DNA of 64,000 bases from Camellia lanceoleosa (GCA_025200525.1 CM045770.1:129422200-129486199), one strand, 5' to 3'; shown: positions 10,371 to 21,991, counted from the stretch's first letter. Made by a program: numbers and translations. Notes: generated by a model from the sequence alone, not told the origin.

Positions 10371-12519
10371 GTCTGTCTTGATTCTGTCTTCACACTTCAT
10401 GTTCAAATAATGCATGCATTGCATAGCCATAGGTCATTCCATGCGCCTAATTTCATGTTTCGGGTCTCATTCCATGCTTCGGGTACCATGCTTTCATGTT
10501 TCGGGGCTGTTTTGCATCACTTTTTGCTGCTGAAATTTGCATGCTAGTATGCCATATTCCATGTTTTGTCATGTCTCGTTAGAGTGGCATTTTGTGCCTT
10601 AGGGTTGGTCCTCGGTTTGCGTGCACACGTACACGCATCTCGAGTTGTCTCATTTTCATCTAATGGCCTCCTGTGTGAGTGTGGCTGAGGCCCACTTGTG
10701 TTGGTGTAAGTCCATTATGCATTGTGTATGCCATCTCATTCCATAGCGTTGTGTATGCTAGATTGTATGTTAATGCATTGTGTATGCCATGTTACCTCGT
10801 GCATCGTGTATGCCATTTTATAGCATGTTGCATGTTAGGATGTATCTTAGTTTGCATTTCATGCATGTCATGCATATTGCATTGTGTTCGGGATAGGAGT
10901 TAGCCCGAGCACGAGAAACGAGGGGCGTTTCGTACGTCGAGTGACGGAACGTATCATAATTCCCAGTCACCGACACTCCGGATTATCCATGATGGAGTTA
11001 GGTCTAGTTGAGTTTTCATGTGCATTCATTCTATATTGAGTTGTGCAATTCGACTCCTCGGCCATCATGCATCGAGATACGTGATTGGTGGCACGAGGAT
11101 TGAGGCATGCATACATTTGTGAAAATACATTGCTATGCCCCTTTCCTGCTCTCTGTTGCAGCAAATCAAGAATCAGCAGCCCCCGGGGCTTGGCGCGCTT
11201 TCCAAAAATTATTGCAAAACAGAGGCTAATTGGGGTATCACAGTGGATTTCCGCGCAAAGGCAACCCGGATATGCATCATTCATCATCTGAAGAAGAGTC
11301 AAAGTAGTCCCTGGCTTGTACGCCAGTTTATTGTTTTCTTAGTTAATTTGATAATTAATTAGGATTTTTGTACATATTTGGACTGTATTTATTCGGGACT
11401 GTATATTATTCTTTCGGACCCTCTGCGCGGGGACAATGTTGTAATAAGTGTGCGTGAGTGGGATGTATGTCTTCCAACCCCACGTCTTGCTTCCCTTTTA
11501 TTTACCATCTTATGATGGTCAGATTAGGGCATGTTTCAATTAGCATACAGTATGATATCATGTTTGCATTCATTTATCTATTTTGCATACACCGGGCTCG
11601 GTGCATCATACTAACTACATTTGTATTTCAATTCTAAGTTGAATACATGTTAGCTGTAGCATTCCATATGCCATGTTTAGAATAGCCGAGCCTGCTATAG
11701 TTGCATTGTTGCATGTGTTACATTAGGCATTTCTGTATACTTAGGATCATGCATGGATTTCTAATTAGCTTCTGTTTTTGGCTTGGAGTACTCGGTGAGT
11801 TTTCATGCTTTAGCATCCTTGCATGTGTGTGAGTGACTGCCATGATAGCATGCTTACCATGAGGCTATGTGTTTATGTGATATAACTGCCTGTATGCCTG
11901 TGGGTGAAGGTTGGGTTATTTGGATTGGGACAAATCATCAACTGTGAGTTTTAAGCCCACTAGATAGTAGCAAAACCATCTTTTCTAAGCCCACCCGAGG
12001 GTGGCAAATCCACGTCTTAGCCTACTTATGGGTAGCACCATCAAACCATTTTCAAACAAACAAACATGAAATGTTTTGTTCCAATTTAGGCGACCCAGTC
12101 TATACTTGTATGCTGTGCGCATCACATAGTAAATCTAGGCTAATAACCGGAATAGGAGCACACAAAGTTTTCAAAACTAGATATCATGGTTAGTAGAGGC
12201 CGATCTTTGATCAGGTGAGCGGGGGTGCTCACGAAGTGACCTTTCCCAATCGTACCCAAGTTTCCGAGCCGAGGCAACTTTGGTGATGACGGACACGTGG
12301 CCTTAGGCAAACGAGTCAGGGTTTTCTAAATTTCCAAAAAATAAAATATTTAGGTGGCGACTCTGTATCTGGCAAAGCAGTCCATGTTTGGCACTTCTTT
12401 CAAAAAAAATCTATTTTCTTAAAACAATTTGCCAGATTTGGACTCTTTGGTTCAGATTAAGAATCGTGACAACAAATCGAGTCTGAACTGTAGCGAGGCC
12501 CCCCGCGGGCTTGTCTATA

Positions 12520-13564
12520 CCTGCTTATGATGGTTAGATTAGGGCATGTTTCAATTAGCATACACTATGATAGCATGTTTGCATTCATTCATCTGTTTTG
12601 CATGCACCGGGCTCGGCGAATCATACTAACTGCATTTGTATTTCAATTCCGAGTTGAATGCTTGATAGCTGTTGCATCTCATATGCCATGTTTAGAATAG
12701 CCGAGCCTGCTATAGTTGCATTTTTGCATGTGTTGCATTAGGCATTTCTGTATAGTTAGGATCATGCATGGATTTCTAATTAGCTTCTGTTTTGGCTTGG
12801 AGTACTCGGTGAGTTTTTATGCTTTAGCATCCTTGCATGTATGTGAGTGACTGCCATGATAGCATGCTTACCATGAGGCTATTTGCTTATGTGATATAAC
12901 TGCCTGAATGCCTGTGGGTGAAAGTTGGGTTATCTGGATTGGAACAATGCATTGACTGTGTGTTTTAAAGCCCACTAGATAGTGGCAAAACCGTCTTTTC
13001 TAAGCCCACCTGAGGGTGGCAAAATCTATATTTTAAGCCTACATGTGGGTAGCAAACCATCTTTCAAAAAAACAAACCTGAAATGTTTTGTTCCAATTCA
13101 GGCGATCCAGTCTATACTTGTATGCTGTGCGCATCACACAGTAAATCTAGGCTAATAACTGGAATAAGAACGTACAATGTTTTCAAAACTAGATATCATA
13201 GTTAGTAGAGGCCGATCTTTGATCGGGCGAGCGGGGGTGCTCACGAAGTGACCTTCCCCAATCATACCCAAGTTCCCGAGCCGAAGCAACTTTGGTGATG
13301 ACGAACACATGGCCTTAGGCAAACGAGTCAGGGTTTCCTAAATTTCCCCAAAAATAAAATATTTAGGTGGCGACTCTGTATCTGGCAAAGCAGTCCATGT
13401 TTAGCACTTCTTTCAAAAATCTTTTTTCTCAAAACGATTTGCCGGATTTGGACTCTTTGGTTCAGATTGAGAACCGTGACAATTAGAGTCTTGAACTGTA
13501 GTAACCCCAAAATGAACGGAACGGGGGACTCATTCCTCTCCCGGGGCGTTCGGGGACGTCTACA
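12520..13564 (+). repeat. 3' fragment of another LTR of the same family
   Basis: Starts with CTTATGATGGTTAGATTAGG, as at 11510 and 47524, and repeats the whole terminal kilobase of the LTR, ending in the canonical GGGGACGTCTACA found at the end of the B LTR (48576). No PBS follows. Head-to-tail with the A 3' LTR, so it is a partial tandem LTR. Confidence 0.8.
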
Positions 13565-14327
13565 CCAGTATTGGAGGTTCCATCATGGAACTTAATCTGT
13601 CTACACTTTGTTACCCGTACCGGAGGCCCCGTCATGGGGCTCAGCGTTTTTATTCTCTGTTACCCGGATCCAGAGGTTCCTTTATAGAACTGGTTATTCG
13701 TAACCCTCACGTGTCTGCATCTGTTCTGTATCTGCTCTGTTAATGCTAATGGATGTATCACGTATGCTTATGCATGACTTATGATTTCTGTATATGATCT
13801 GGACAAATTATGAATTTGATACGAAGCTGAATTATGATTTCTGAATCTGTACGGACTCATTCATTGAAACCCCTTTACTCTGTTATTGTTCACTGAGCTT
13901 TCACTCACAGTTTATATTATGTGTGTAGGTGAGCCGGCGCGTGATCAGGGCCAAAGTTGATGGCCTTCATTTCTGTTTTTGTCAGCCAACCATTGTGCCT
14001 CCCGAGGAGGTTTCGATCGAAGTCTAGTTATGGCTGTTTTTGTGCATATGTTAGTTTCTGTCTGTTTTGTACAATTGGGTCTTGGATATTACACTCGTGT
14101 AAATGTTTTGTAATTATGATAACCTTTGACCGTCATGCTTATGTATATATAAGTTTGGAACTTTTCTGTCCCAAGTTATCGACACAGCTCATTGGACTAT
14201 TTATGTTTTGTACATCTACTTCCGCAGCCCCTTATTATATGCTTATCTGTCAAGAGGCCTTTGGTAATCCACGGGTTACTGACCGGTTATGATGCTAAAC
14301 CTACAGGAGCGGGTTTGTGTCGTGACA
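13565..14327 (+). repeat. 3' fragment of a Tekay/Del-like LTR
   Basis: Contains TCACTGAGCTTTCACTCACA and GTGTAGGTGAGCCGGCG, and ends in TGTGTCGTGACA. The 42849-46038 solo LTR (read on the minus strand) ends in GGGTCGTGACA with a comparable internal layout. No coding sequence. Its 5' part was presumably cut off when the neighbouring Tat LTR arrived. Confidence 0.5.
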
Positions 14328-14396
14328 GTGGCAGGGTGGTGGACTCAATTAAGTGGGTAGGGGTTCAAAGAAATAAGGTATGGGTAAATGGCAGCA

Positions 14397-14645
14397 CTTT
14401 TTTTATAATCTAATTTTTGAAAACTTTTGAAAAAAAGTTTAAAAAATATTTTATTGAAAATAATTTTTGAAAATTTGAAAATTATCTTTTTGATGTTTAT
14501 TTTTTCCAATCTAAATTTTATTCAAAAAAAAAAAAGAAAGAATTTTTTTTAAAAAAAATAATTATGAAATTAAAACCAAACAGAAGCGAAGCAATTGAGT
14601 TGATTTGTTAGGAATCGACCTTATGTTCTCCTAACTTAAAATAAT
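14397..14645 (+). repeat. Dispersed repeat, copy 1
   Basis: Similar to 32075-32290: TTTTTGAAAACTTTTTGAAAA-like start, ATTATCTTTnTGATGTTTAT, then AACCAAACAGA-GCGAAGCAA and GAGTTGATTTG. Same orientation in both. No terminal repeats or coding potential seen; family unknown. Confidence 0.5.
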
Positions 14646-15163
14646 TACAAAGTGATATAAGTATAAATAATTTATTCATTATATTGTGAAAATAAATCTT
14701 ATACTTCCATTACTTTGTAATTATTTTATGTTCTTACCATTTTTCTACAATTGTCCCCCCAATTTTTTTTTTTTTTTTGGCTAATTTATATGAAATGCCT
14801 ATCTAATTAGAAAATATGGGGAAATATTGTTCAGTCGATGCAAGAAACCTAAACCATTGAATAGTGGAAGACTTTTTGAAATTACAAGATAGGTAAGAAG
14901 ATTAGTTTAATTTACGAAAATATAGGAATAAATAGCTTCCAGGCCCCAACTCTAACACTTTCTTTCTCTCACTCTCTTTCCTTGTTTATTCTGTCACAAC
15001 TCACTCTCTCCTCTCTTTCTTTTCTTTTTCTTTTTATTTTGTTTTCATGTTATTTTAATAAATTAGTACCCTTTTTAAAATTAGATTAAAATTATTAAAT
15101 ATATAAAAGTAAATTATTTTTAAAAATTACATAACTTTCTTACATCACTAGGTTGACAATATA
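14646..15163. other. AT-rich spacer
   Basis: Homopolymer runs and C/T-rich stretches; I see no gene or defined repeat. Confidence 0.5.
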
Positions 15164-15541
15164 CTAAAATCGTTGCAAAAAATCTGCGCAAAATGGCATT
15201 TGAAAGGAAGAAACCTTAACTATACAATTTGATATCCAGTTATCTCCTTGAAACAATCCTCTCTTTTTGGCATCTTCTTTAAATGAAGAGAATTGAATAC
15301 CATTACAACTAAATAAATCAGCAAAAGATTTTGGACTCCTAACATGGTTTAACAAAAGTGTCAAGTAATATCTCTTACATTCAGATGGGTTTGCTCCATT
15401 CATACGATCAATAACTTGTATTGTTTTCCTTTTTTTCCAATACTGCCCTTGTTTCTTCCATACAAAATGCTCTGGGAATTCTTTATAAAGATATTGCCTT
15501 TTCTGTTTATCATTCAAACAAAATGTACGAAAAAGTCTTAG
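15164..15541 (-). pseudogene. Helitron (PIF1-like) helicase fragment
   Basis: Minus-strand frame with CLNDKQKRQYLYKEFPEHFV, WKKRKTIQVIDRMNGANPSE, RYYLTLLLNHVRSPKSFADL, KEDAKKRGLFQGDNW and SSFQMPFCADFLQRF. These follow the order seen in plant Helitron transposase-helicases just before the helicase core. About 125 codons remain open, then a stop; Rep endonuclease and the helicase motifs are absent. The N-terminal 20 codons of the same frame (15542-15604) belong to the neighbouring inverted repeat, not to the helicase. A relic with no expected activity. Confidence 0.75.
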
Positions 15542-15544
15542 AGA

Positions 15545-16040
15545 ATTGTGGAATGGAAGTGGATAATGGCGGATGGAGGGAGAGTAAAGGGGGTGGGTTG
15601 CCAATAAGGTTGGGTTGAGGTGCGATGGGGTGCGATGGGGTAGGATGGGGTAGGGTAGGGTAAGGATGATTAGGGGTGGGGGAAGTACAAGTCCAATCTA
15701 TGTCTGAGTGCAAGTTCAATTTATATGGGGGTGCAAGTCTAGTCTATGGGAGAATTTACAAAATGTCAATAGATTCAACTTGCACCCTACACAGACTCGA
15801 CTTGCACCAAACATAGAATAAACTTGCATTCCACACAGACTGAATTTGCACCCTTATACAGATTGAACTTGCACTTGGACACATATTGGATTTCCACTTT
15901 CGTCACCCCTAACCATCCCCATCCTACCCCACCCCATTGCACCCCACCCAACCCAATACTATAGGCAACCCACCCATTTTCCACTCTCCTCTGAGAATTT
16001 TTCGTTCTCCTCAAACCCTCCCAGATACTCCTCCGCCCTA
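15545..16040. repeat. Fold-back inverted repeat with TGCAAGT motifs
   Basis: Left arm about 15545-15750 (GGTGGGTTGCCAATAAGGTTGG ... GGGGTGCAAG) and right arm about 15768-16010 (CTTGCACCC ... AACCCAATAnTATAGGCAACCCACCC) are inverted copies around about 15757. The arms contain repeated GTGCAAGT(C/T) and their complements. Further TGCAAGTC and GGTGCAACTTG motifs lie at 16270-16570. 16041-16600 otherwise has no gene. Confidence 0.6.
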
Positions 16041-16874
16041 TTTGCCATGTCTAAACCATCTCCCCTCTACCCTTTCTATCCTCTTCTACCACTTCAAATG
16101 CCACCCCATCTATTTCTACTACTTCTCCACCTTTATTAATATCTTCATTTGCCTCACCCCTTGTCACCAAGCCCAACACCATAATTCACCCAAATCCTAG
16201 CCACTGAAGATAGTGAGAATGAAAAAGAATGGAAGAGATAAGAGATAGTAAAAGTGAAGGTAGGGTGCAAGTCCTATGTAGGTAGGCTGGTTTTATTAGA
16301 AATAAAAACATGGGGCGGTGAGGAGAGAGTGATTGGGGCAAAAAAGGGTGGGATGACTATAGAGGGTTAGGAAGGGGTAGTCGATGACTGTGGAGATCGG
16401 GGCTGTGGTGGTCGGCGTTAGGAAGTGGAAGAGATGGTGTGAATGAAAGAGAAATAAAGAGATGAGAGAAAAAAAATAAAGGTGAAGGGCATGGCACAAG
16501 TTTGTGGGGTTGGGGTACAAGTCTTTGTGTGTAGGGTGCAACTTGTGTGTGTGTGTGAGTTGTAAGTCTTGTATATGGTTTGGGTCAACTAGGATGTCAG
16601 GCTTGGTGACAAGGGAAAGGGGCGAATGAGGATGATGAATAAGTCTTGAGTGGGTTTCTTTACCCTACAAATCATAAGTTTTCCTGTTGGGTTTGTTGCT
16701 CTTTTTACCACCAGAACATGGTTTCTCCACCATACTCCATTAAAGGTTCTAACCACATCATTAGACTCGGCTTCCTTCCTTTTTTTCTTTTTTTTTCTTT
16801 TTTTTTTTTTTGTTGCTGGTGGGTATAATGGAGGCCGAAGCACAGGACTACAGACGAGCACACCCAAAAGAACT

Positions 16875-17363
16875 TCATTCTATCTTACTGCTAGCTAGAG
16901 CCAACTCCACACACAGAGGGGCTGTCATTAGAGTTTCAAGTCCATCGACCCTATTAATAGCAGTTTTTGCTAACATATCTGCACAATAATTGGTTTCTCT
17001 GCAAATAGAGTGCAGATCGCATTGCCAATCGCTCTTGAGCATTTCTCCAATTTCTTGGTAGAGATTGAAGTTAGGATCCATCTGGTTCTGGGCCTTGATA
17101 GCTTGGATTGCCTGCACCGAATCTGATTCAACAATAACATGACGATGCCCCTCATCTTATCCCATTTGCATATCACACAGAATGGCCCATGGCTTTGCCA
17201 CTATGGGTGAAGCTCTCCCTACATAGTACTTGAAGCCACTAATCCGGTCCCTTATTTCTGATAGTAAGAGAGCGTTAGCCCTAGCCTGATTAGAGTGCTT
17301 GTTTAGCGCTCCATCAACATTGATTTTCATCCACCCAACTAAAGGAGGAGCCCAAGAAGTCAT
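16875..17363 (-). pseudogene. RNase H domain of the deleted LINE
   Basis: Minus-strand pieces in two frames: GWMKINVDGALN (first Asp of RNase H, 17333-17298) and C-R-E-T-N-Y-C-A-D-M-L-A-K near 17000 (the conserved R-x-x-N-x2-AD-x-LA motif). Plant LINEs of one L1 subgroup carry such a domain at the end of ORF2. A frameshift separates the two halves at about 17130-17160. Confidence 0.65.
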
Positions 17364-18388
17364 AATTGTGCTTCAGGATTTGGACTTGGTAAGATTATCA
17401 TGAACATAAATATATTCATTAACTCTTCCTATAATGATTAGAATCGGGGCATAGGGTTCTTTGAAGTCTTCATCGCACACTTGTCTATTCTACCAAAACC
17501 ATATCTAATTGATAGCAGCCATAAACCACAGTATCCAGTCCTCAGAGATTGATTTAGCCTAGGTGGGCTTTTGTAAGTTGACGTCTATCTACCGATCCAA
17601 TGGCATAGAGAAGAAGTGTGACCAATGAGAAGGGGGGCTAATGTCTCACCAAATGCATTGTGCTCTATGACAATCCCTCAAAGCATGGATGGTTGTTTCA
17701 CAAGGATGATCACACAGAGTGCATGTTGCCTCCGAACTGAGATGTCTCCGAAGCTTCATCTCATTTGTTAGCAATCTGTCATGTCGAACTAGCCCAGAGT
17801 GCGCTTCCATCTATTGGGAGAGTGATGTCTCCATAAACTTTTCCACCAAGGTTGGATGGAAGTCGAATTTGGAGAAGGGTTTAGAACAATCATACATTTT
17901 GTCGAGTGTCGCCATATGCGCTAGTCCTTGTTATGTGTTTAAGGAGTGAGCATCATTGTCCTCATCATATCCAGCACATAATTTGGAAGCCACACAGAGA
18001 GTTGAGCCAAATTTCATCCCATGCCCGCAATCCAATAATCACACACCAACTTATGTAATTCTTCTACAAGAGGATGATGAAAAGAAATTTGAATTAGGGG
18101 TTAATTCCCTATTCATAAGTTATTCCAAAACTGTATAGATTGCCCATTACCTATTCGCCATTTTGCTCCATTCTTAATTAGGTGATCCCCCTTATGAATA
18201 CTCCTCCAAGTATGTGAAGAAGTTGTAAAGCATGATTCTCATACCTATTTCCCTTTTGCAAGACACTTTTGCTAAAAGTGCATTAGGCCAAGGAGCTAAT
18301 TCTTGTGTTCGCCGTTAGCTCAATTTGATAGCAAACCAAGATTTATATCTTTCACATGTTGTAGCCCTAAGCCCCCTTCCTCTTTGGG

Positions 18389-18637
18389 TCAACAAACATT
18401 ATCCCAAGCAACTAAGGACATCTTGCGATGTTGGTGATCACCACCCCATAGAAAACGGTTGTGTTGTTTATCAATGGCCAAACAAGCTGAGTTAGCCAAC
18501 ATAATAGATTGCATAGAATATGATGGGATGGCCGTTGTAACAGATTCTATAAGCGTGGCCCTTCCTGCTAATGACAATTGTCAAGCTTTCCAACCGGCTA
18601 ACCGATCCCGGACCTGATCAATTCCCTTTGAAATCGA
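18389..18637 (-). pseudogene. RT C-terminal segment of the deleted LINE
   Basis: Contains DQVRDRLAGWKA, one stop, then LSLAGRATLIESVTTAIPSY and FLWGGDHQHRKMSLVAWD, the standard thumb/connection region of plant L1-type reverse transcriptase. The catalytic core that should precede it is absent. Confidence 0.7.
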
Positions 18638-18804
18638 ACAAAACTATACTTGTTATTGTTGATAGATCTTTTTTTGGCTAGAATGAAAGCATCAACAACA
18701 TTTCCACTTCTACTAAATACTCTTCTCAGCCACAAATTGTAAGTTTGCTCTTGTAGATTATCGATAAAGACTGAATAACACTTTGTTGATGAGCCTCTAG
18801 ACAT
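18598..18804 (-). pseudogene. RRM-like N-terminus of LINE ORF1, joined to RT
   Basis: YSVFIDNLQEQT, LRRVFSRSGNVVDAFI and NNKYSFVRFQ follow the RNA-recognition motif layout (RNP2, RNP1) found in ORF1 of plant L1-type LINEs. After about 55 codons it changes frame into the RT segment near 18620. This marks an internal deletion junction. Confidence 0.55.
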
Positions 18805-18914
18805 TGTAGAATCCTTTGTTCATGACCTCATGATCTGTTGTTGCTGTTGTGAGAAGCAATAATGAGTTATACAACAATCACTATTGCTATTAACATATAC
18901 AACAATCATTTAAA

Positions 18915-20485
18915 GGCAAATTACACTAATGGCCTCTATAGTTTGAAACTTGTGTCACTTTGGTCCTTGAATTTTCAATTGTAACACATTTGACTTTGAA
19001 TTTTAAACATTATTCCAAACAAGGATAATAGATAACTTCCGTTTGTTTTGTGGATGGAAATTGCTCACGTGCAATTTGCTTGAGCACTTGCCAAGGGCAA
19101 AGTTGTGATTTTGCCTTATTTCCTGTCCAAATAGACACTACCCTCTTTACTTCATGCATACATATGATCAGAAGGGAAAACTAGAAGGGAAAAAAAAAAA
19201 AGGGGGAAAATAAAGAGACTTAAAAAAAAATTAATAATAATAATTTCAGAAACTCAAGCACTTATTATTTTTATATACTTATTTTTGAAGAGTAAAAATA
19301 TTTTTTTAAATCATAAAATATTTTTTTTTTATTTTTATCAAATTAATTTTTATTTTTCTAAATTTCTTTCTTTTTTTTTCTTTTTTTTTTAAAATAATCT
19401 CAAAAACTCAAGCCAAATATGACCTCTACTTCGATGTCATTATTAAACTAATTTAAATATTTTTAAAAAAATCTAAAAATAATCTCAGAAACCCAAGTCA
19501 AATATGACCATAATTTTGATATCATTATTAAACCAATTCATTAAATTAAAAGAATTCAAAATTTAAAATATTTCATATATTAAACATATTCATTACACAA
19601 CCTAATAAGCATTCATTACATAATAATCGTCCCAAAATATCAACAATAATAACTACCCATTACATAGTCATCCTCCAAACACATATTTTAAAATCTAAAA
19701 ACAATTGTAAACATTCCTTACAACCCAAAAACATTCAAAAAGATATTAGTGATCATTGATGTTTCTCGTCACCCTATCCAGCAACAGTTCTTTTCCTCTT
19801 ACCAAAAGCAAAAGTTTTTTCCCTCTTCCCAGTAGCAAAAGTTGATCTTGGTTGAGATTCCATGGGTTGAGAACTTCGCTTCAACACTATTGGCCTTGAT
19901 TTGTTTGCTTGAATTGTTCCTATATATATCAATGTCAGTGTTCGTATATATATAATAAACATCAACAAAATTAAACTACACCAAATAGAAAATAGTTTTA
20001 AAAAGTAACCCAAAATAATATAACAAATATCAGATCACAAAAAAAATGAACGAAAATAACAAAACTTCAAAAAATAAAAAATAAAAAAATTACCATATTG
20101 CAGCGAGATGATGTCATTCGTAATTCTTTGGGTACCATCTTCAACACCAATGTTTGCTTGTAATTTTGTGAATATCTTAAATAGTTCCCACTTCAATTTC
20201 TTGTAACTTTGTGTTTAACGGTGAAAGCCCCATTTTTTTTTTTTGGGGGGGGGAGACGTGCCCTAATTCATGACAGAAAATAAGGAAAAATGACGACTTT
20301 GCCCTTGGAAAGTGCTCAGGTAGATTGCATGTGAGCAATTTCCATCCACAAAACAAACGAAAGTTATCTATTGTCTTTGTTTGGAATAATGTTCAAAATT
20401 TAGAGTCAAATGTATTATAATTGAAAAGTTAGGGACCAAAGTGACACTAGGTCCAAACTGTAGGAACCATTAATGTAATTTGCCC
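18915..20485. mobile_element. Mutator-like element with ~220 bp inverted termini
   Basis: Left terminus GGCAAATTACACTAATGGCC at 18915 and right terminus ...CCATTAATGTAATTTGCC(C) at 20485 are inverted copies extending about 220 bases (for example CACTTTGGTCC at 18955 and GGACCAAAGTG at 20432). Flanked by the direct repeat ATCATTTAAA (18905-18914 and 20486-20495). Long TIRs with a 9-10 bp duplication fit the Mutator superfamily. There is no transposase, so it is non-autonomous. Interior is very AT-rich with a diverged tandem of about 83 bases near 19405-19550. Confidence 0.75.
19774..20200 (-). pseudogene. Two captured exon-like segments inside the Mutator-like element
   Basis: On the minus strand, about 20200-20098 reads FKIFTKLQANIGVEDGTQ then RITNDIISLQY and runs into a GTAATTT donor-like site. 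A TATATAG acceptor-like site at about 19922 precedes GTIQANKSRPIVLKRSSQPM, then ESQPRSTFATGKREKTFAFG and a stop at 19774. The joined frame would end in a lysine/arginine-rich tail. I do not recognise the source gene. This is the arrangement expected if the element captured part of a gene (Pack-MULE), but it is short. Confidence 0.35.
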
Positions 20486-20691
20486 ATCATTTAAATCTCT
20501 AATAGATGAGTTATAGTCTCATGAGAATTTTTAGAAATGATACCCACAAAAATACAAAATTTTTCATTCACTCAAATGATCTATATCTCATTTACATGCA
20601 CAAGGCTCAAGAATAAAGTCATGAATTCTATCATTTTTAACCACAAATTTAACCATATATAGTTTAAAACACTAGAAACAAGAATAGATGG

Positions 20692-21243
20692 CAAGAGTGA
20701 TCGTGGATCTATCCAACTCGCTCAACCCAATCGAACTGATCTAACCTGATTGATTTTAGGCGGATGCATGTCTTTCAGCGGCGAATACAGATGAAGTATT
20801 TCAAAATTCAAGTATATGGTTCAGATGGTGGATCAACTATCCTATATCCGCATGAACTCAATCCGCTTGTAGATGAAGTTCAAAAAAAAAAAAAAAAAAA
20901 AATGCTAACAAGTACCAACATAGAGTGTGAAAATAAAAAATAATACCTTAAAAATATGTATGTGTGGTGCCATGGCCTATTATAGATAAATAATATATAT
21001 ATTTTCAGATTACTAGTTATTGGAGATTATAAAACTTATAAATTATAATTTTAAAAAATGCCTAAAATTTGTAAAATCCAAACCATCAAATCGATCGCAT
21101 CCGTCCACCAATCTACATGGCCCACTCAATCTGCATCCGCCAAACCGGTGGACAGATACAGATTAATTTTTTCAATCTACTTAATTTTGAACGGATAACA
21201 GATGGGATTCCACCCGACCCAACCCAATCCGTGATCATCCCTA
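20692..21243. mobile_element. Small hAT-like non-autonomous element
   Basis: Termini CAAGAGTGATCGTGGAT and, inverted, TAGGGATGATCACGGAT match at 11 of 17 positions. Flanked by an identical ATAGATGG (AATAGATGG if nine bases are counted) at 20683-20691 and 21243-21251. An 8 bp duplication and TAGGGATG-type end suggest hAT. About 550 bp, no coding sequence; contains a 21-base A run at 20882. Confidence 0.5.
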
Positions 21244-21251
21244 ATAGATGG

Positions 21252-21935
21252 TATTCAAAATTTAGAGTGTGAAAAAATTTAGTCAATATAAACACAATTT
21301 CAACCACAAAGTGAAATATAACTCAAATATCTTTCCAAAACATCATTTGACTCAATCTCAACAAGCATTGCACTAATCAAATATATCACTCAAAATATGA
21401 TGTAAAAATTACTCATAATATATGTGAGTAGAATAATATAATCAAAAGCAAACATTACACATACTAAAAATTAAATTTACCACATTACCACCCCATTTAT
21501 CATATCATTTTCAAGATCAAGTGCAACTTTTATTATTTTTGTGGGTGTTTTGTTTCAAAATGAATGGCATATATTGAGTCACCCCATTATGTATAAAAAA
21601 TTTGTATAATTTTTGTTATTTATTATTTATATATCATTACTGTCTCTGAATACTATTTGACATTTACTTTTTACCAATATAAAGCCAGTCAAAATGGAAA
21701 AAAGAAAAGTCAATCAAGTTGAAAAATCAATTGCCAATATATGTATGTGTTCGAAAAGAAAATTGAGAGTTTATTACTTGGGGAAGAGGTAGCACCCTCT
21801 TAATGACTCAACTCAACCAAAAAGGTTGAGAAAGAATAAAAAGAAAAGTATCCCATCAAAATGTATACTTTTATAATACATATCACAGCAAAATGTGCAG
21901 TATTTGATTCGGACCTCCCGTTACGTTTCAACTCC
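21252..21935. other. Upstream region of the dehydrogenase gene
   Basis: AT-rich, no open reading frame or repeat recognised. Holds the presumed promoter of the gene that follows. Confidence 0.5.
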
Positions 21936-21943
21936 TATAAATA
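21936..21943 (+). promoter_or_regulatory. TATA box of the CAD-like gene
   Basis: TATAAATA, 106 bases before the start codon, the only well-formed TATA element close to the gene. It leaves a 5' UTR of roughly 80 bases containing the TC repeat. Confidence 0.65.
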
Positions 21944-21988
21944 ACCCAATTGTCTCTATTTGAATCTATCAAAAAAAAAGATCAAGTC

Positions 21989-21991
<3 letters not shown>

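Larger units (their letters stand above)
1..12519 (+). mobile_element. Element A: pol-deleted Tat-lineage Ty3/gypsy retrotransposon, 5' end outside window
   Basis: Runs from the tail of a 5' LTR (1-761) through PBS, leader, gag, a collapsed pol, a long 3' UTR, polypurine tract and 3' LTR (about 8221-12519). The tail of the 5' LTR and the matching part of the 3' LTR (about 11762-12519) differ at roughly 30 of 760 positions by hand count, mostly transitions, so about 96% identity. Gag is nearly open, but RT, RNase H and integrase are almost entirely missing, so this copy cannot replicate alone. This resembles the terminal-repeat-with-GAG class of non-autonomous plant elements. Same family as element B (40913 onward). 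Target duplication cannot be checked because the 5' end is outside the window. Confidence 0.85.
8221..12519 (+). repeat. 3' LTR of element A
   Basis: Start set by the block AGACACC(C/T)CATTTTTGACC, shared with the start of the B LTR at 40913 (TGTAGACACC). The first bases are altered here (ATCAGACACC). End near 12519, where the sequence matches the LTR end at 761 but reads CTATA. Length 4.3 kb agrees with about 4.47 kb for the B LTR after removing its insertion. U3 is about 8221-9260, followed by a TATA box, leader, a degenerate 160 bp tandem repeat and the region shared by all copies (11460-12519). Confidence 0.8.
16779..18838 (-). mobile_element. Internally deleted L1-type LINE
   Basis: Read on the minus strand the order is RRM-like ORF1 start (18804-18640), RT C-terminal part (18630-18389), zinc-binding RT-associated region (about 17790-17600, CTLCDHPCETTIHALRDC), RNase H (17363-16875) and a T-rich run on the plus strand (16779-16811) corresponding to the poly(A) tail. 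The rest of ORF1, the endonuclease and the RT core are missing. Many frameshifts and stops. No clear target duplication found. Confidence 0.65.

Noticed and set aside
13957..14413. Open frames of 111 and 73 codons
   Set aside because: They lie in an LTR fragment with no domain or codon bias; fortuitous.
15787..16541. Several short open frames on both strands
   Set aside because: They are translations of the fold-back repeat and low-complexity DNA.
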